From: Planctomycetota bacterium
GTDB lineage: Bacteria; Planctomycetota; UBA1135
Assembly: GCA_021776795.1 (NCBI GenBank)
Contig: JAJFFC010000012.1
Coordinates: 110,724 to 174,723, forward strand
Reading direction: 5' to 3'
DNA length: 64,000 bases
The notes under the pieces are model-generated. The model ran no database searches and was not told the DNA's origin. It saw only the letters and a list, made by a program, of their open reading frames with translations. The position numbers and the translations under genes were made by a program. Below, in pieces: positions 7,909 to 16,746 of the stretch (position 1 is its first letter; every line of letters starts with the position of its first letter).

Positions 7909-9375
7909 ATGTCTTCCGCCTTTCAAAGGGTTCGCCGCCAATCAGCGGCGACAAGCCCTCGTCCGCGTGATTATCGCGGCAGTTCCGCCTTCCGGGTGGC
8001 GCTGGCCGCTGGCGTTCTCGCTGCTGTGGTGAGCTGGCTTGGTGGGCAGTATTTGGTCGAAGCCCAATACAGAGAGGAATCCAAGGAAATCGGAAATTAT
8101 TTGGAGGGGATGGGCAGCAAGCTCTCCCAAGACTTAGTGGTGTCTCTGGATCATGGAGATTTGGATGCAGCCCTGGGCGTAATCCAAACACAATTGAGCC
8201 GATATCCTGGCGCGAACGCAGCGGTTTTGGATGCCGAGGGGCAACTATTGGTGGGACCGCTCTCCACCAATACCTGGGACGCGCTGCGTTCTCATAAGGA
8301 CTTGGGAATTCCAGGCCTTCATCGTGGTCGCCTTGGCGACACCCGTGCGGTGGAATGGCACGGCAGTATCTTCGGGCGCCAAGAGTCTTTGGGGACTCTG
8401 GCGTTGCGCCTTCCTGTTCCTGGCCCGGTTTGGGCAGGTGCCCTGTTTAACTTCACCGCAGCGACCAGTTTGTTCGCGGCAGTGGTGGCCTTCCTCTATC
8501 TCAGTTCAGCTTTCCGCGGCGTGGCTGGTTTGCGCCGTGTGTTAGAGCGGATTTCTCAAGGGGATTACTGTGAACGTGCCGCCGTCGTCGGTTGCTCTGA
8601 AATCAAGACCCTGATTCGTGACACTCATCATGCGCTCGATTCCTTCATCTTGGCGGGAGAAGAAGCACACAAGGTTTATGTCGAAACCGCGATTGCCTTA
8701 AGCAAAACGATTGAAGCCAAAGATCGCTATACCAGTGGTCATAGTCAGCGCGTTGCGGTGTACTCCATCGAAATGGGCAATGCCATTGGATTGCCTCCAG
8801 AACGTGTCGAAACCCTACGTTTGGGCGCTTTGCTGCATGACATCGGCAAAGTTTCTACGCCCGACCATGTGCTGTTGAAGCCTGGTGCATTGACGGATGA
8901 AGAGTTTGAATTGATGAAGAAGCACCCGATGGCAGGCGACCGTATTTTGTCGGCGATTCCCGGTTTGCGCGACATGGCCGACATCGCACGCAGTCACCAT
9001 GAAAAATGGGATGGCTCTGGTTATCCCATGGGGGTGAGTGGCGATTCGATTCCACTGGAAGGAAGGATTGTGGCGATTGCCGACGCTTACGATGCCTTGG
9101 TCACCAAGCGCAGTTACAAGCCTGCGATGCCGGTGGCAAAAGCACTGGCCATCTTAGAGAAAGATGCTGGATCGCACTTTGACCCGGATTTGGTCCAGGT
9201 ATTTGTGGCGATGAAGCGCAACGGTCAGGGCTACAAGCCTTTGAAGAAAGGCGAGGCCTCGATGGAAGCCAAGACCAAGGCCAACCCTCAAACCGAACTT
9301 AAAGCGGAGGCCGAGCTGCCCAATGTGGAGCCTAAATCAGTGGATGATGCGAGCGCCCAGGAAACGGCCGAATGA
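7909..9375 (+). CDS. Membrane-bound HD-GYP domain protein (putative cyclic-di-GMP phosphodiesterase)
   Basis: This is a 488-residue protein. Helix 1 (about 29-48) and helix 2 (about 174-199) flank an extracytoplasmic sensor region. A HAMP-like linker (RRVLERISQGDYCERA) follows, then a C-terminal HD-GYP domain. Diagnostic residues are intact: HDIGK at about 310-314, a paired HH at about 363-364, GSGYP at about 369-373, and the following EGRIVAIADAYDAL. Domains of this type hydrolyse cyclic di-GMP and often act in output of sensory signals. The Lys/Glu-rich last 50 residues are probably disordered. ATG at 7909 with AGGA upstream is preferred over a TTG 17 codons earlier. Confidence in the domain call is high; the signal sensed is unknown. 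Confidence 0.9.
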   Translation: MSSAFQRVRRQSAATSPRPRDYRGSSAFRVALAAGVLAAVVSWLGGQYLVEAQYREESKEIGNYLEGMGSKLSQDLVVSLDHGDLDAALGVIQTQLSRYPGANAAVLDAEGQLLVGPLSTNTWDALRSHKDLGIPGLHRGRLGDTRAVEWHGSIFGRQESLGTLALRLPVPGPVWAGALFNFTAATSLFAAVVAFLYLSSAFRGVAGLRRVLERISQGDYCERAAVVGCSEIKTLIRDTHHALDSFILAGEEAHKVYVETAIALSKTIEAKDRYTSGHSQRVAVYSIEMGNAIGLPPERVETLRLGALLHDIGKVSTPDHVLLKPGALTDEEFELMKKHPMAGDRILSAIPGLRDMADIARSHHEKWDGSGYPMGVSGDSIPLEGRIVAIADAYDALVTKRSYKPAMPVAKALAILEKDAGSHFDPDLVQVFVAMKRNGQGYKPLKKGEASMEAKTKANPQTELKAEAELPNVEPKSVDDASAQETAE

Positions 9376-9451
9376 GGCCTGCGCTGGGCCGCGTTGACCC
9401 GTAGGCACGGGGCAAGGACACTAGGCCCACCCTCCGGGTCCCTGCTCCTCC

Positions 9452-10813
9452 ATGTTCCGCCGCCACCGTTCCGCCTTTCTTGAACACATGGCCGACGGCG
9501 ACCTCGCCCTTTTTCTGGGCGCGAGTCTTGCTGTTCGTAACCATGATGTTGACTACCCCTTTCGCCAAGATTCCACCTTTTGGTATCTGACCGGCTGCCC
9601 CGAACCCGACTCCATGCTGATGCTGGCGAAGGGCGTCGAGGGCGTTCCTGAAGAAACTTTGTTCGTGCTCCCGCGGGACCCGGCCAAGGAAACTTGGACC
9701 GGTCGCCGCATGGGTCCCGAAGGCGCCACGGAGCACCTGGGCTTTGCCGCGGCGCAATCGCGTGAGTCCTTTCGTGAGACTGCGGCCAAGGCCATGGCTC
9801 AGGCTGATCGCCTTTGGTACCGCCTCGGTGCCGATGCTCGCCTAGATGATTTTGTGCGCGATACTCAAAACGATTTGCGCAAGCAAGCCCGCCTAGGTTT
9901 GGCGCCGATGGAGGAAATGCTCGACCCCGGTCCGGTGGTCGATGAGCTTCGCTTATTCAAGAGCGAAGACGAGCTTACGCTCATGCGTCGCGCGGCGGCA
10001 ATTTCCGCCGAAGCGCATTTGCTCGGAATGGCTCAAGTCAAGCCGGGCATGTACGAATATGAGCTCGAAGCGCTTTACCACTACACCTTCCGGCGGCATG
10101 GTTGCGCCGACAGTGGCTGGGCCTATCCCTCAATTGTGGCCGGGGGCGATAACGCCAACATTTTGCACTACACCAATAACGATCAAATCTTCCGCGATGG
10201 TGATTTGGTGTTGGTCGATGCCGGTGGTGAGTACCAGGGATACGCGGCGGACATCACCCGCACCTTCCCGGTCAATGGCCACTTCTCTGATCCACAGAAG
10301 GCAGTTTATGAAGTGGTGCTGGCGGCGCAGTTAGCGGGCATCGATGCGGTGCGCGCGGGCAATGAATATCACGAGAGCCATACCCGCGCAGTTCAGGAGT
10401 TGGCCAAGGGATTGGTTGATCTTGGCATTGTGCAGACTTCGGTGGAGGAATGCTTGGAGAGCGAGAGTTACAAGCGTTGGTACATGCACAATACCGGGCA
10501 CTGGATTGGTCTCGATGTGCATGATTGCGGTGCCTACCGCCACGACGGTCTTTCGCGACCGCTCGAACCTGGCATGGTGCTGACGATTGAACCTGGCTTG
10601 TACATTCCTGCCGCTGACGACACCGTGCCGGAAGAGTTCCGTGGCATTGGTGTGCGGATTGAAGACGATATCCACGTCACAGGTGGCGATCCCGAAGTGT
10701 TGACTGCTGCCGTAGTCAAGACCGTTGCCGATGTCGAAGCTGCATGTGCGGCAACCCGGCTGATGCCGCCGACCCTAGAAGACGCACCGCTCGCGAGCGG
10801 AGCCCTAACATGA
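9452..10813 (+). CDS. pepP: Xaa-Pro aminopeptidase (aminopeptidase P, M24B)
   Basis: This 453-residue cytosolic metallopeptidase removes N-terminal residues that precede proline. An N-terminal aminopeptidase-P domain (FRQDSTFWYLTGCPEPD) is followed by the pita-bread domain. All five metal ligands are visible: Asp256 in VLVDAGGE, Asp267 in AADITRTFP, His350 in HNTGHWIG, Glu380 in TIEPGLYIP, and Glu404 in GVRIEDD. This spacing matches E. coli PepP closely (260/271/354/383/406). The length is normal. Its stop overlaps the start of the ABC ATPase gene in ATGA, so the three genes that follow one another here are probably one transcript. Confidence 0.95.
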   Translation: MFRRHRSAFLEHMADGDLALFLGASLAVRNHDVDYPFRQDSTFWYLTGCPEPDSMLMLAKGVEGVPEETLFVLPRDPAKETWTGRRMGPEGATEHLGFAAAQSRESFRETAAKAMAQADRLWYRLGADARLDDFVRDTQNDLRKQARLGLAPMEEMLDPGPVVDELRLFKSEDELTLMRRAAAISAEAHLLGMAQVKPGMYEYELEALYHYTFRRHGCADSGWAYPSIVAGGDNANILHYTNNDQIFRDGDLVLVDAGGEYQGYAADITRTFPVNGHFSDPQKAVYEVVLAAQLAGIDAVRAGNEYHESHTRAVQELAKGLVDLGIVQTSVEECLESESYKRWYMHNTGHWIGLDVHDCGAYRHDGLSRPLEPGMVLTIEPGLYIPAADDTVPEEFRGIGVRIEDDIHVTGGDPEVLTAAVVKTVADVEAACAATRLMPPTLEDAPLASGALT

Positions 10814-11742
10814 GTTCTCAAGACGCCCTAATTTTAGATGGGCTGACCAAGCGTTACGGTGACTTTACCGCCGTGCGCGATGTCAGTCTTCGCGTGCCAG
10901 AAGGCAGCATTTACGGATTTCTGGGCCCGAACGGCGCAGGTAAGACCACAACCATTCGCATGGTTTTGGATATCGTGAAGCCGACGTCCGGAACGCTCAG
11001 TGTGCTGGGGCAGCCGACGGCAATGGCGGTGCGAGAGCGCATCGGTTATTTGCCGGAAGAGAAGGGTCTTTACAAAAAGATGAAGGCTTGGGCGGTCATC
11101 GCTTATTTTGCGCGGCTGAAGGGAGTCTCTGGCAAAGAGGCGAAGCAGCGTGCGCACGAGCTGCTGGAGCGCTACGGGCTGGGTGCCTTCGCCGACAAGA
11201 AAGTGGAAACTTTGTCCAAGGGCATGGGGCAGAAAGTTCAGGTTCTGGCCTCGATTGCCCACAAACCAGACCTAGTGATTTTGGACGAACCCTTCAGTGG
11301 TTTGGATCCTTCTAACCAACAGGTCATGGAAGACGTAATTTCCGATTTGAATAAGGCCGGAAGCACGATCATTTTCTCCACGCACGTGATGTCCCATGCG
11401 GAACGCATTTGTGACCGCATCTTGCTCATCGCCAAGGCCGAGATGGTCTTCGATGGCACGATTGAACAGGCCAAAGCCTTGATTCCGAGACTGGTTCGGA
11501 TTGGTGGCGTGGAAGCTAGTCGCTTGCGCTCCTTGCCTGGCGTCGGCGATGTCATGCCTAGCGAAGAATCCCCAGGCGTTTTTGAAGTGGTCGTTGCCGA
11601 TGGCCATGATCCGCAAGAAATCCTCCGCGCTTGCATGCGTGAAGGCATTGAGTTGAGTTCCTTTGAGTCGGGCGAACCCACCCTGCACGACGTCTTCCTT
11701 CACCTTGTCGGCGACGATGCCAAAGTCGCGGCCTACCGTTGA
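10810..11742 (+). CDS. ABC-2 type transporter ATP-binding protein (NatA-like)
   Basis: This 310-residue nucleotide-binding subunit begins at the ATG overlapping the pepP stop. Walker A is GPNGAGKT (39-46), the ABC signature is LSKGMGQ (135-141), Walker B is LVILDE (155-160), and the switch histidine is in FSTHVMSH. A C-terminal extension of about 90 residues with strand-like segments is usual for ABC-2 exporter ATPases such as NatA. The membrane partner is encoded 7 bases downstream. Together they should form a drug, sodium or lipid exporter. The substrate is not predictable from these motifs. Confidence 0.92.
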   Translation: MSSQDALILDGLTKRYGDFTAVRDVSLRVPEGSIYGFLGPNGAGKTTTIRMVLDIVKPTSGTLSVLGQPTAMAVRERIGYLPEEKGLYKKMKAWAVIAYFARLKGVSGKEAKQRAHELLERYGLGAFADKKVETLSKGMGQKVQVLASIAHKPDLVILDEPFSGLDPSNQQVMEDVISDLNKAGSTIIFSTHVMSHAERICDRILLIAKAEMVFDGTIEQAKALIPRLVRIGGVEASRLRSLPGVGDVMPSEESPGVFEVVVADGHDPQEILRACMREGIELSSFESGEPTLHDVFLHLVGDDAKVAAYR

Positions 11743-11749
11743 GCCAGTC

Positions 11750-13369
11750 ATGAATAACGCCATCCACATTGCGACGCGCGAGTATGCCGAGAACGCGCGA
11801 ACGAAAGGATTCTGGATCAACATGCTGATGTTCCCGATCATCTTGCTCCTTTCGGTCAAGGTGCCCAAGCTGCTCGAAGAAAAGGCCAAGCCGGTTCGGC
11901 AATTTGCCCTGGTCGATCAGTCCGGTCTGCTTGGTGACATTGTGCGAGACGCGGTCGAACGCGATTATGCGCGTCTGGTCATGGAAAAGATTGGCACCTA
12001 CGCACAAACCTATGCGAAGGACAAGGCTGCGGTCAGCGCCGAAACCCTTGAAAAGACAGCGATGCCAAGCGATTTCGCTGGTCGCGTCAAGGAGTTCATG
12101 GACTACAACGAAGAGTTGATGCAGCAAATGATGAGCCCAGAGGCCATCGAGATGCAGTTGTCCATGATTAAGCCTTCGCTGGTTGAGGATGCGCCTGAAT
12201 TTGAAATGCCACGACGTCGATATGACGAGGTGGACCTGAGCGGATTGACCGGTGCCGACCTGGACTTGGCCACCGCCGAGCCCTCAGAAATTGTGCGGGC
12301 ACTGCGCCCAGCCCTTGTCGACGACGAGAGGCTGGAGGGCATGGAGCAACCACTGTTTGCGCTGATCGTCATTCCACCAGACGCTTTTGAGCAAATTCTC
12401 GATCCGAGCATCGGCAACATGGCGAATGCTCCTGAGCCCCAGGATGGCATTCAATTCTGGTCGACCAACCTCACCGACATGGCGCTATCCAATCTCATTG
12501 AGCGCGCCCTTGACCGAGAACTGCAGAAGCGAGAATACGTCGCCAACGGGTTGGATCCGAAACAGGTCTCCTTAATTCGAAGCACGACCTTCCAATTTAG
12601 TGCCTTCGACCCCAAGAAGAAGGAAGGCGAAGAGGCCGTGAGTGTGGCCGATACCATGCGCAAATGGGCGCCAGTGGGATTCGTTTACCTGCTATGGGTG
12701 GCCATCTTTACCGTGGTGAGTTTCTTACTCAATAACACGGTGGAAGAGAAGTCCAACCGCATTATTGAGGTGCTCCTCAGTTCTGCCACGCCATGGGAAA
12801 TCATGGTGGGCAAACTTCTCGGCATTGCCGGGGTGGGACTCACGATGATGACGGCCTGGGTGTTGTCGTTGTTGGGCGTACTGAAATTCATCGCCGGTCC
12901 AGAAGTGGAATGGGCTGGGGCCCTATTCGAGGTCATTCAATCCTCTGGCTTGCTGCCCTTGTTCGCCCTCTACTTCGTATGCGGTTACTTGACCTACGCC
13001 GGTATTTTCCTGGCCATCGGTAGCCTCTGCAACACGGTCAAGGAAGCACAGAACTTTATGGGAACCGCAACCGTGATTCTGATGGTCCCACTGTTCACCA
13101 TGGTTTTTGTCGCCCAGGACCCCAATGGCGCACTGGCAACCTTTCTGACCTGGGTCCCGGTTTACACACCCTTCGTCATGATGAACCGCGCGGCTGCAGA
13201 CCCACCTATGGCAGAGCTGTTGGGCACTGGCGCACTCATGCTCGTCACCATTGTTTTCATGCTCTGGCTATCCAGTCGCATCTTCCGGATTGGTGTGTTG
13301 CGCACCGGACAGCCTCCGAAGATTGTGGAGTTGGTGAAGAGTTTGATGACGCCCCTCAACCACCAATAG
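11750..13369 (+). CDS. ABC-2 type transporter permease (NatB-like)
   Basis: This is a 539-residue membrane subunit. The first helix (about 21-38, GFWINMLMFPIILLLSV) is followed by a long extracytoplasmic domain of roughly 270 residues. A cluster of five to six helices begins at WAPVGFVYLLWVAIFTVVSF. The motif EEKSNRIIEVLLSSATPWE, followed by MVGKLLGIAGVG, is diagnostic of ABC-2 family permeases with the NatB architecture. The ATG at 11750 was chosen because it places the polar MNNAIHIATREY segment directly before helix 1. A longer frame overlaps the ATPase gene without sense. The gene stops immediately before an insertion sequence. Confidence 0.9.
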   Translation: MNNAIHIATREYAENARTKGFWINMLMFPIILLLSVKVPKLLEEKAKPVRQFALVDQSGLLGDIVRDAVERDYARLVMEKIGTYAQTYAKDKAAVSAETLEKTAMPSDFAGRVKEFMDYNEELMQQMMSPEAIEMQLSMIKPSLVEDAPEFEMPRRRYDEVDLSGLTGADLDLATAEPSEIVRALRPALVDDERLEGMEQPLFALIVIPPDAFEQILDPSIGNMANAPEPQDGIQFWSTNLTDMALSNLIERALDRELQKREYVANGLDPKQVSLIRSTTFQFSAFDPKKKEGEEAVSVADTMRKWAPVGFVYLLWVAIFTVVSFLLNNTVEEKSNRIIEVLLSSATPWEIMVGKLLGIAGVGLTMMTAWVLSLLGVLKFIAGPEVEWAGALFEVIQSSGLLPLFALYFVCGYLTYAGIFLAIGSLCNTVKEAQNFMGTATVILMVPLFTMVFVAQDPNGALATFLTWVPVYTPFVMMNRAAADPPMAELLGTGALMLVTIVFMLWLSSRIFRIGVLRTGQPPKIVELVKSLMTPLNHQ

Positions 13370-13370
13370 G

Positions 13371-13400
13371 GGAAGCTGGCCACGTTTGGTGGTCCTTAGC
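13371..13400 (+). repeat. Left terminal inverted repeat of the insertion sequence
   Basis: It reads GGAAGCTGGCCACGTTTG and then TGG-CCT with single mismatches to the right end. The 13-base core CTGGCCACGTTTG is identical in both ends. Its inner edge touches the transposase stop codon at 13400-13402. Confidence 0.8.
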
Positions 13401-14401
13401 TAGTCGCGTAAGGGCCACCGAGCAGAAAATATTTCCTTCGCCAAGAACGGTTTATGGCTAATCCCTAGAGCCATTGCAGGCGTTATATTTGGGTCCTTAA
13501 CAGTAATCCCTCTCTGGTAGTTTCTATAAACCATCCAGATGGACATGTGGTCGTTTAGGCGGTTGCGGTCTTTGGACACTCCCCAGGAACGACGTACCAG
13601 TCGAGATATTCCGTCTCGCATCATGGCAAGAGTGTGATTGATGGGGAACAGCACGTTGCCATAAGTTCTTGCCGTTTTGGAGGACTCCCGTACATGCATC
13701 GCGATACGACCTGGGAAGATCTGCTTGGCTAAATATTTGTAGGTCGTCTTGCGATCTGTTTGCAAATGTAGAAGGGATTCATCTGCCAGGAGTTCCCTGA
13801 GTCTTAATAAAGCACCTGCCACAGCTAGGCGGGATTGGTTCTTCCTTCTTGGATGAAGAGCTTGATAAATTTCAAGTCTACTTTTTGCTCTCGGATTGAG
13901 TCTTCCGCGGTGGCCCATAGGCGCGACACCGGTGTGTAACACGAAGTAGCTCTTCCGCTCGATGAGAACTGGAACCGTAACCGGGCATAAGGACCGATCT
14001 CTTTCGAAAGTTTCGAGCTCATCTAGTTGGAATATCCCTTGAAGTTGTTTCCCTTGGCATTGGAGCTGCCTCTCGTGAAAGTCTCGGCAAGTGCTTGCCA
14101 TTCTCCTTGCGAGCCTCTCCACCGTGTGCCGACTGCATCCGAGTATTCTGGCTGCCTGGCGCATGGTCACTTTGGAGTTCATCAGTATAAATAACTGCAG
14201 CCGCAGCAGTGGTTTATGCAGGCGATAGGTGAATCGAAAGGATTGCGTAGAGAATTTTTTGCGGCATGTTTGGCATTGAAATCGTTGGACCCACAGGCCA
14301 TCGCATTTACGTCGATATCTGCCTTTTTTGACGGCAGAAAAGTTTGCATGGGAGTGCGACTGACACTCCTTATAGGGGCAATAATTTGGGATTGGTCTCA
14401 A
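13400..14401 (-). CDS. IS1-like transposase with N-terminal zinc ribbon
   Basis: This 333-residue protein has an N-terminal cysteine cluster (C8, C13, C33, C43, C46) resembling the InsA zinc ribbon. A helix-turn-helix (about 80-101, RQAARILGCSRHTVERLARR) and a DDE-type catalytic region follow. Asp127 (FQLDELETFE) and Asp216 (LQTDRKTTYKYL) fit the first two acidic residues; the third is not assigned with confidence. The NHTLAMMRDGISRLVRR segment resembles the conserved C-terminal helix of IS1 transposases. Unlike IS1, both halves are in one frame and no frameshift is needed. The only available start is TTG at 14401, directly after a terminator-like hairpin and with no Shine-Dalgarno sequence, which suggests low expression. 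Confidence 0.78.
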   Translation of the reverse strand: MRPIPNYCPYKECQSHSHANFSAVKKGRYRRKCDGLWVQRFQCQTCRKKFSTQSFRFTYRLHKPLLRLQLFILMNSKVTMRQAARILGCSRHTVERLARRMASTCRDFHERQLQCQGKQLQGIFQLDELETFERDRSLCPVTVPVLIERKSYFVLHTGVAPMGHRGRLNPRAKSRLEIYQALHPRRKNQSRLAVAGALLRLRELLADESLLHLQTDRKTTYKYLAKQIFPGRIAMHVRESSKTARTYGNVLFPINHTLAMMRDGISRLVRRSWGVSKDRNRLNDHMSIWMVYRNYQRGITVKDPNITPAMALGISHKPFLAKEIFSARWPLRD

Positions 14402-14403
14402 GG

Positions 14404-14442
14404 AAAAACGTCTAGCAATGGGTTCGCTTCCCTTGCTAGACG
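14404..14442 (-). terminator. Intrinsic-terminator-like hairpin at the 5' edge of the transposase gene
   Basis: CGTCTAGCAA pairs with TTGCTAGACG, extended by GGG/CCC around a single bulge, over 14409-14442. On the transposase strand the stem is followed by TTTTT at 14408-14404 and then the TTG start codon. It has the form of a Rho-independent terminator. It would stop transcription entering the element from the neighbouring gene before it reaches the transposase. Confidence 0.65.
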
Positions 14443-14476
14443 ATTCAAGAAGACTTCTGGCACATTAATATTCAGC

Positions 14477-14506
14477 GCCGAGGTCCATCAAACGTGGCCA
14501 GATTCC
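14477..14506 (-). repeat. Right terminal inverted repeat of the insertion sequence
   Basis: The reverse complement begins GGAATCTGGCCACGTTTG and matches the left end at 25 of 30 positions. Read inward on the transposase strand it contains TTGATG, and after about 15 bases TATTAA. That is a possible weak promoter for the transposase. Confidence 0.8.
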
Positions 14507-16500
14507 TAGACTGTGGACTTGAGTTCCACCTCTTTCTCCTCACCCTCCTGCACATAAACACTCTGCTTATCACCCTCAGCAGGGAACAAGAACACATTCT
14601 CATTTGCTGGGGGGAAGGCAACAATCTCATAGGTGCCGGCGCGAAGGCCGTCGAAGCGATAGCGGCCTCGGGCGTCTACGGTCATGGTGCGGTTGAAAAA
14701 GCTTGCGCCGTCTTTGCGGCCAAGGTTGACCGTGCCGCCGGCTAGGAATTTGCCGTCCGCGCCGAGGACCGTGCCGTAGATCGTGGCTCCGCGATAGAGC
14801 TCGATGTCGCCGGTTTGGGCGACTTGCCCCTCCTGCAAGTCAAGCGGGAGTAGGGTCGGCATGTGGGTTTGGTGCTGGATGAAGAGCTGCACCGAACCGA
14901 GGTACGCGTTTTCCATGACGAAGCGACCATCTGCCCCCGAGCGGACTTCTAACTTGGGAACATTGTTCGGGTCATTGAGGGCGGCGCCAAACAGGGAATC
15001 AATCTGATCCGGGTCATAGTCGTTGCCATGCAGGCTCAAGGTGGTGTTGGCCAAAGGCTTGCCGTTGGCATCAATGACGCGTCCTTCAATTCGTGCGCCG
15101 GCTTGCATCATGACGTCGATGCCAGAAACATCTTCGCGCTGCAGCATGAAGCTGGACGACCAGGTTGGTGCCATGCCTCGAGCACGCGCGAGCAAAATAT
15201 AGGAGCCAGGATCGAGGTTCTCAAGGACATAGGTGCCATCGGTACCGGAGAACTCAAAAGTGGTCCCGGTCATGCCGTAGGTTGGGTTACCGCGACGAGT
15301 GCGGAATACTTCTAGGCTGAAGTCGGCAACGGCACCTTGGGGTCCAGTCACGCGGCCACTGACATTGGCCTTTTGTTGCAGAATGATCTCGAGGCCTTGC
15401 GTGTTCGCCTCGAGACGGCCTGAGCGGCCATTGGTATAGCCTTCGGCTTGTACCGAGAGGCCGTAAATGCCGTCTTGGAGTCCGGTCACATCGAAAGTTC
15501 CATCTTCGCGCGTGCGCGTGAAATCGGACAGCACCGGGCGCGGTTGGGTTCGCGCGACGGAAACCAAAGCGTCGGCTACGGGCATGCGTTGGTCGTTGAG
15601 CACCACGCCAGAAATGATGTGTTCATCGCCAAGCGTGAGAAACTGCGGCTCTACAGCCTGACCCTGCATGAGCATGAGCGGTCTCACCTCTTCGCGTGCA
15701 AAGCCCTCATGGTCCGCACGCAGAATCCAAATGCCATCGGCAAGGTTGCTAAAGACAAAGGCACCCTCATCATCGCAAAGGACCTCGACTTCACGGCCTA
15801 GTGCGCGGTCATCGGCAGCCTGCTCGTCTGGAGCGCCTGCGCGGAAGGCATCGCGCGGTTGCATCGACATCACCACCGTGGCCTGCAGCGGATTGCCGCC
15901 TTCATCTTTCACCGTTCCGGTGACGGAATAGCCACTCTTGAGCACCACAGGTGGCAGCTCTTGACCTTCTGCCTCCAAAGCCTGGAAAGGAGGCGCTTGA
16001 GTCGGGGCGTAGCCATCGGCGTACACCCACATGTTCATATCAATCCCGGCGGCGAGTTCTCGCAAGCGATAGCGCCCACTGCTATCGGTGTTGGAGGTGA
16101 ACCGTTCGTCATCGTTGTAGCCGCGAATTTGTACGCCGGCCGAAAAACGTTGCGACACGGCAATCGTGGCTCCCGCAATCGCATTGCCCTGATCATCGAC
16201 GACCATGCCGCTGACCATGCCACCAATGGCGTCGCCAAAGTCATCCAACATGGTGGGGGTACTGACCTCTTCGCGGTTTGGGCCACCGACATCGGGGTTG
16301 CGCTCCACCTGCGCAGGCTGGCCTTCCAATGTGCCTGCGTCGACCTGAGTGACCTCTTCAGGAAGGTTGTCTTGAGTAGTCACTGGTTCTTCTTGATTTC
16401 CGCCGAGGAAAACCACGCCAAGGGCGACCAGAAGAACGACGACGACGGCGACCAGGCCGATGAGTTGGGTATTGCCGGATTGAGGGCGAGACATGTTCAT
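14506..16500 (-). CDS. Membrane-anchored protein with tandem carboxypeptidase-regulatory-like domains
   Basis: This is a 664-residue protein. After 11 polar residues comes one hydrophobic helix (about 12-33, LIGLVAVVVVLLVALGVVFL). An acidic, proline-containing linker and at least six repeats of about 80-90 residues follow. Each repeat carries the G-x-V-x-D/N-x-x-G-x-P-x-A-x-A strand pattern and the D-G-x-Y-x-L/F-x-x-L-x-x-G-x-Y turn typical of CarboxypepD_reg beta-sandwiches. Examples are ISGVVLNDQRMPVADALV, and DARGRYRFDGLRAGTYEI near the end. It is a single-pass surface or periplasmic protein, and binding or structural roles are usual for the fold. The stop codon abuts the insertion-sequence end, and its last base lies in the terminal repeat, so the natural C-terminus may have been altered by a residue or two. 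Confidence 0.85.
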   Translation of the reverse strand: MNMSRPQSGNTQLIGLVAVVVVLLVALGVVFLGGNQEEPVTTQDNLPEEVTQVDAGTLEGQPAQVERNPDVGGPNREEVSTPTMLDDFGDAIGGMVSGMVVDDQGNAIAGATIAVSQRFSAGVQIRGYNDDERFTSNTDSSGRYRLRELAAGIDMNMWVYADGYAPTQAPPFQALEAEGQELPPVVLKSGYSVTGTVKDEGGNPLQATVVMSMQPRDAFRAGAPDEQAADDRALGREVEVLCDDEGAFVFSNLADGIWILRADHEGFAREEVRPLMLMQGQAVEPQFLTLGDEHIISGVVLNDQRMPVADALVSVARTQPRPVLSDFTRTREDGTFDVTGLQDGIYGLSVQAEGYTNGRSGRLEANTQGLEIILQQKANVSGRVTGPQGAVADFSLEVFRTRRGNPTYGMTGTTFEFSGTDGTYVLENLDPGSYILLARARGMAPTWSSSFMLQREDVSGIDVMMQAGARIEGRVIDANGKPLANTTLSLHGNDYDPDQIDSLFGAALNDPNNVPKLEVRSGADGRFVMENAYLGSVQLFIQHQTHMPTLLPLDLQEGQVAQTGDIELYRGATIYGTVLGADGKFLAGGTVNLGRKDGASFFNRTMTVDARGRYRFDGLRAGTYEIVAFPPANENVFLFPAEGDKQSVYVQEGEEKEVELKSTV

Positions 16501-16746
16501 TGTGGGGTGGGCTCAGGCGCTGTGAGGGACAGCACCTTGTGTCCGTTGCGCTGGCGTGGCAGGGTCATTTCCTGTCGCAGGCCAGCTGAGGGCGCAGATG
16601 GACAGGGTTGTGACGCGGCCAAGAGCTGAAATCTTGCCTGTTTATCGGCCATCTGCCAAGTCCTGCCACAGGGTGTTTCTTCGCCACTGCGAAAACCCCT
16701 CAAAAATGGCGGGAAACAGGGTGTTTTCAGCTATTATTCGCGCGCA
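16501..16746. other. Divergent intergenic region with a direct repeat
   Basis: This is the longest gene-free stretch in the window (246 bases), between the carboxypeptidase-regulatory-repeat gene (minus) and the YugP-type protease gene (plus). It holds two copies of CAGGGTGTTT, at 16669-16678 and 16717-16726, 48 bases apart, and an A+T-rich TTCAGCTATTATTCG just before the protease start. It should contain both promoters. No RNA gene or convincing open frame was found. Confidence 0.4.

Larger units (their letters stand above)
13371..14506 (-). mobile_element. Insertion sequence with IS1-like transposase
   Basis: This unit of about 1.14 kb is bounded by inverted repeats of 30 bases with 25 matches (13371-13400 and 14477-14506). 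It contains one transposase gene on the minus strand and is visibly richer in A+T than its neighbours. It sits exactly between the stop codon of the ABC permease and the stop codon of the convergent carboxypeptidase-regulatory-repeat gene, so no gene is obviously broken. No long target duplication is evident. The only candidate is a 3-base TAG on each side, which chance could explain. The unit is likely a recently acquired and possibly active element. Confidence 0.85.

Noticed and set aside
9394..9423. Sigma-70 promoter in the gap upstream of pepP (TTGACC followed by ACACTA)
   Set aside because: The -35 is good, but the -10 candidate at 18-base spacing matches the consensus poorly, so it was not listed as a feature.
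13362..14514. An 8-9 base target duplication around the insertion sequence, as expected for IS1 relatives
   Set aside because: The flanks (ACCAATAGG on the left, TAGACTGTG on the right) share only TAG, so no such duplication can be claimed.
15859..16629. Open frame of 256 codons on the plus strand opposite the carboxypeptidase-regulatory-repeat gene
   Set aside because: It has low-complexity His/Gly-rich composition with no motif, and it lies opposite a protein with clear repeated domains.
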